DNA of 64,000 nucleotides from Lithospermum erythrorhizon (taxonomy: Eukaryota > Streptophyta > Magnoliopsida > Boraginales > Boraginaceae): the NCBI GenBank assembly GCA_019722365.1, contig JADFUC010001889.1, positions 2,728,001-2,792,000 of the forward strand. Direction: 5' to 3'. A program made the position numbers and the translations under genes. Position 1 is the stretch's first letter; the number at the start of each line of letters is the position of its first letter. Under the pieces are notes generated by a model. The model saw nothing but the letters and a program-made list of their open reading frames with translations. It did no database searches and was not told the DNA's origin. Below, piece after piece: positions 60,065 through 64,000 of this stretch.

Positions 60065-61136
60065 ATATGGCGATAATGAACCTCCTTGGCCAGGATCCCT
60101 CTTGTCGAGCCCCTAAACCGATCCAGAGGTGAGCCAATGAGGCAAAAACTATAAGAGACCAGAAAAATCATGCACATAACACAATTAATTCAAGTATCAC
60201 AGAAGCACAATTTCTTCCTTAATGCTATCCTATCATAGGCTTTGCTCATATCAAGTTTAAGAGACATAAAGGTATTATTTCCTCTTTTATTGGTATTCAA
60301 ATAATGTAACACCTCATGAGCCACCAAATATTATCGAGAGTATGAGCAGGAAGAAAAAAGCAGGTTTGAGTTTCAGAATAATAGACATAAGAATTGGAAG
60401 TAACCTATTAGCCATAACTTTGCAAAAATAAAAATTAGCAATAATACTACAAAGACTAATAGGTGAAGTTGGGGAACATATTCATGAGGAAGCACTATTT
60501 TGGTATTAAACACATAAGTCTGATTGACTTTCTTAAGAATTCTAGAATTATAAGAAAAAACTACCGACAAAATTAGCTATATCTCTGAAATAATATCTCA
60601 AAAGATTGGAAAAAAAATAAACTGTCATCTGTCCAGGTCAGGTAATTTGTCGGGTGACATCTCGAAAACGGCTTTATGAACTTTTCATTTGGTGATAAGC
60701 ACGATTAATTGTTAAATTCGTCTCTGAGTAACGGAGCTCCCCACATAAAAGTGGCCTTTTCCGGCGTACAAACCTCATTTGGCTTTGAATATTTGCTCAA
60801 ATACTTTCGACCACAACCTGCTCACCTATTCGGCTTTCTCTTATCTTATCCATCCCATTTCAAGCCACCTCAATCTATTTTGTTGCCTCGTCATTGTTGA
60901 TGCATGAAAAATCAGTGTTCTTATCCCCACTTTACAAGATGGTTGCCTTAACTTGTCAATGTATCTCCTCTTCTACCCATGCATCTTCTAATTCCCGCTC
61001 GAGCACCAACATACCATCTCGATCAAAACTATGCTCTCATAGGCGCACTGATCTACCTATGAAGATCCCTCAATATGAACTCTAGCATTAAAATTATTTT
61101 CCTTGCATCATGTAATGAGAGCCATACGCACCATTT

Positions 61137-61538
61137 TTATTTTCTCACAAACACGAAATCACCTCGACCCTCAACATGTGTATTCCCGCATGCCTCCCTT
61201 CTCACACCCCTCTTTTGCCACCCATCTCTTATCAAACACAAACCCGGCCTTAGCCTTTCAGTAACCTCCGTATCTAATAAAAAGTAGCCTATGATCCTTA
61301 TAATTTCTAGCCGATAGATGTTTGCCCTTGGTAGATTCAAACACCACCATCCATTCCCCAAGCATCTATCCAATCTAGCTTTGATACATGCATCTTTATC
61401 CCTCCTATTGCACCAAGTGAAAGCCTCCCCCGTATACCCCAAGTCTAACAAACCACCATCCCTAATAAAAGCTCTAAACTTACTCATACTAGTTTTAGTG
61501 CGTGTGTTGATGTTGAAATCAATAGTTATTGGTTTCAT
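61137..61538 (-). pseudogene. LINE endonuclease, C-terminal part
   Basis: Reads SKFRAFIRDGGLLDLGYTGE, FTWCNRRDKDACIKARLDRC and NGWWCLNLPRANIYRLEIIR, the C-terminal half of an L1 apurinic-type endonuclease. Its GDFN half lies at 63065-63015, across the inserted LTR. Confidence 0.88.
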
Positions 61539-61540
61539 TT

Positions 61541-61694
61541 ATTATGCTGCGATTCTGCGGCGATTGTTGTAACAATTCGTTCTTAGTTTAGTGAATCTGA
61601 TTACATCGCTGAGCGTTGTCATAGTAATTGTAATTCTTGGTCAGTTTCTTCACGATAATACCGGGGATTATGCCGGATTGCTGATCCACATGTC
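61541..61694. other. Non-LINE sequence before the LTR
   Basis: About 150 bp that continues neither the LINE nor the LTR. It may be the end of the internal domain of the element that supplied the LTR. Confidence 0.35.
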
Positions 61695-63014
61695 TGTTGG
61701 AGAAAATTACGCAACTAATTTATAATAAAATGAACAAATACAGCAAGATCGAATAAATATATAATAACGAATTCTGAAACATATATAATAATGAATTCAT
61801 ACTGCGTATGAATACGAGAAATCTTTCTGATCTGTGACGGATGTTGGCAACTTTCTTCCTCATAAATTTCTCCTTGCGTCCTCGGCGCCTCAAGTGAAAA
61901 TGCCTCGGTTCGTTACATAAGGCGGTTGAGGTCACGTGATTGGACTTTCTAGAATCTTCGGCTTGATTGAATGAGAATTTGAGTTAAAAGCTTTGGTCCA
62001 AAAACCAAAGGGAGAGGCGGGGCGGCCGAAATGTTTTTGGGAAGAGGATGAAATGAAAAACTTAGGTTTTCGTTGTAAATTATTATACTCAGTTATGCTG
62101 GGATACATGATCTGGCGCTCTTGCGATATTATCGTGAGTTGGAAATTTTAGTAATTTACAACTACTATTTGTAACTTAGTTTGAGTAATGCCATTTTAAG
62201 CTAAAACTAGTAAATGGAGTTGTTACAACAATTGCTCCTTGTGGTATAATTATAGAAATCAAAATACTTTGATTTCGACATAATCATAATAATGATAATG
62301 GTCAATTATATTATTATACGACATATTATCTGATGCAGAAGGTCGGCACATGCTTGTCTGATGATGTTGAATTATATTTCATGAATGAAATTAAACAATG
62401 CTTGCTAAATTGAAAGTTGATTGTAATCAACGAATATTCTCAATCGAGAATTTTACATTGATAATGTAAAATATTAATTAGTCAATTAAATTAATTCAAT
62501 AGTTAGTTGGAGAAACAAATTTAGTAACTTGTTAGTTACTAATAAGCTTTATTAGTGTTTAAATTTCTTAGAGGTTAATTAAATTAAGCGAATTAAATTT
62601 CGTTAAGTATGCGGGGTTGGGCTTTTAGGTTATTTTGAGGACCACTATATAAGCAAAGCTTTTAGGTTTTCATGATATATCTAAAAAGCAAAAAGCCTAA
62701 ACCAAAATTTCGGCCTCCACCTCTCTAGGGATGGCCGAATTCATCATCTTGAACAAAGTCAAGATTTTGATTTGTTCATCATCCAATTATTGTTACAACA
62801 AAAGCAAGTGTGAGTTCGGCCTCTCGCAGTGTAGATTAAGCTAGAGGCCTTACAATTGGAGTGCTTAAAAGTGGATTGTTGATAAGGAACTGGATTGCGT
62901 CTACGTAAGTTTTACATTGTTAAATTAGTTAAAGCCCAATATAATCGCTGTAGATCGCAATGAATATATATTTTGATTAAGTTTTTGAATTGAGTTATAC
63001 ATATTATTCCAACA
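61695..63014 (+). mobile_element. LTR inserted in the LINE endonuclease
   Basis: Begins TGTTGG and ends CCAACA, so it has the TG...CA ends and a short terminal inverted repeat. A TATA-like ccactatataagc lies near 62642, in the expected middle position on the plus strand. LINE endonuclease coding is interrupted at its right edge (63015). Flanking pentamers (atgtc, gttgc) do not match, so it may be the surviving 3' LTR of a truncated element rather than a clean solo LTR. Confidence 0.6.
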
Positions 63015-64000
63015 GTTGCCTCCTTCCTTTTCTTCCTCAACCAAACTGTCATTGAAATCCCCCACTTTACATCCCAAGTCATCCCCAGTTCAGCCTCAAA
63101 AATCTCTCCCATTATTGATTTACTCTAACCTCGTCATCACAACTCGCATAAAAAAAGATACATTTCCACTTAGCTTTACCCTCCTCGCAAATAGTAGCAT
63201 GCACGAACCAACTATCTACCTCCTCAATTTTCACCATCCTCTCTATTCTCCACATAACAGTGATACCATGCGCAATACCAACCGACTATACAATAAAAGA
63301 GTACTGAAATCCTAAAATCCTAATAATTTTTTAATTTTTTTCTTTTTTACTTTTAGTTTCTAAAATAATAATATCAATAGATCGGATGCAACAAGCATCC
63401 TTGATGCTTCGAACCATCGTGGATTTCCCCACGCCTGACGGTTCAAGTGACTATCTTCATTGGAAACTTTGGGGCTGATTATGATTGGCTACCTCCACCA
63501 AGTTATCGATAAGCGAGTCCCTCGTCCAAATCAATCGCACACTCACTCCTCATATTTTTTCAATCCCTCCACCTCAACATCCCTTCTTCTGGTACTCCCA
63601 TTCTCATATTTGCATTGATTCTACAAGTACCCAAATCTTCCTGTAACCCCTCATCCCTATCTTTCCTTCTTTGCCCTGAAAGTGTATCACCTTAGTCTGT
63701 CTCCACCATCGTTCCTTCCCCTTAATGCACCCCTCCGCCCTATCTCTTGACCCCTTTATGCCCTTTTGTAATTGACTTTGCTTCCCTTACACCTCTACCT
63801 CCTGGATCCGTTCATCCACATATTGAATTATGTTAAGGTCACCCCCATACCTGCTCCAACATCCTCCTTCCCCCGACTTTAGTTAAAGCCACATCTCTAT
63901 GCCCATTGCACCGACATTGCAACTGACTAGCATTTGTAATATCTCAAGAGCTTCCCCTATGATTACCACCCATTACTACAATGTACCTATTTTGTATACC
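63015..64000 (-). mobile_element. L1-type LINE, 5' part, cut by window end
   Basis: Minus strand at 63065-63015 reads VGDFNDSLVEEEKEGGN, the catalytic GDFN block of L1 endonuclease, which joins in order with the endonuclease half at 61538. Further upstream (63300-64000) I see only fragments without clear domains, in the place of the endonuclease start and ORF1. The element runs off the window. Confidence 0.65.

Larger units (their letters stand above)
58085..61540 (-). mobile_element. L1-type LINE, 3' part
   Basis: On the minus strand the order is endonuclease (61538-61137), reverse transcriptase end (60064-59546), zinc-binding RT-associated region (59268-58942) and a plant-type RNase H-like domain (58612-58157). 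A run of T at 58085-58093 is the poly(A) tail seen from the other strand. Frameshifts separate the domains. The RT core between 61.1 and 60.1 kb is poorly preserved. The 5' part continues past an LTR insertion at 63015. Confidence 0.88.

Noticed and set aside
58703..61572. Several plus-strand frames of 60-90 codons
   Set aside because: They lie opposite the LINE coding domains, are low-complexity proline/serine-rich, and match no family.

Overview
The window looks like nuclear DNA from a dicotyledonous flowering plant. Its genes have introns with plant-type GT-AG borders, intergenic DNA is AT-rich, and retrotransposons with plant-type primer-binding sites make up about half of it. The host gene families (CYP81, MRG, group IId WRKY, MAPKKK17/18-like) are plant families. 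An asterid, possibly Solanaceae, is my guess and is not proven by the sequence. I see no bacterial, organellar, rRNA or tRNA genes.

Layout. (1) 1-1.9 kb has no recognised gene. (2) 1.9-8.0 kb is an apparently intact three-exon CYP81 cytochrome P450 whose second intron (4.2 kb) holds a MITE; an LTR fragment begins 44 bp after its stop codon. (3) 8.3-10.1 kb is a repeat-rich spacer with a GC-rich island, a (TA)48 microsatellite and an unidentified reading frame. (4) 10.9-13.5 kb is a decayed Ty3/gypsy element on the minus strand. (5) 14.1-20.1 kb is an MRG-family chromatin reader of at least ten exons. It has a GC-AG intron, a 14-nt microexon, a 140-bp tandem array in intron 1, and reading-frame conflicts around one central exon. 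(6) 21.2-45.3 kb is a run of three degenerate Ty1/copia elements. The first is SIRE-like with an extra region after pol. The second carries a CACTA-like element and a probable solo LTR. The third has an unusual six-copy repeat array in its leader. (7) 45.3-51.2 kb holds a group IId WRKY gene with a hAT MITE in its second intron. (8) 54.2-55.3 kb is an intronless MAPKKK17/18/20-like kinase gene on the minus strand. (9) 56.4-58.0 kb has decayed hAT-like DNA and a G-rich tract. (10) 58.1-64.0 kb is an L1-type LINE on the minus strand, split in its endonuclease region by an LTR.

The four host genes are separated by retrotransposon DNA and do not look like a pathway cluster. Three concern stress or gene regulation (WRKY, MAPKKK, MRG) and one is metabolic (CYP81). 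Every retroelement polyprotein seen here is broken by stops or frameshifts.

Most worth a second look: the leader repeat array at 39.75-40.29 kb, whose core is complementary to a motif in the same element's LTR; the divergent MRG gene with its unusual splicing; and the overlapping upstream reading frame of the WRKY gene.
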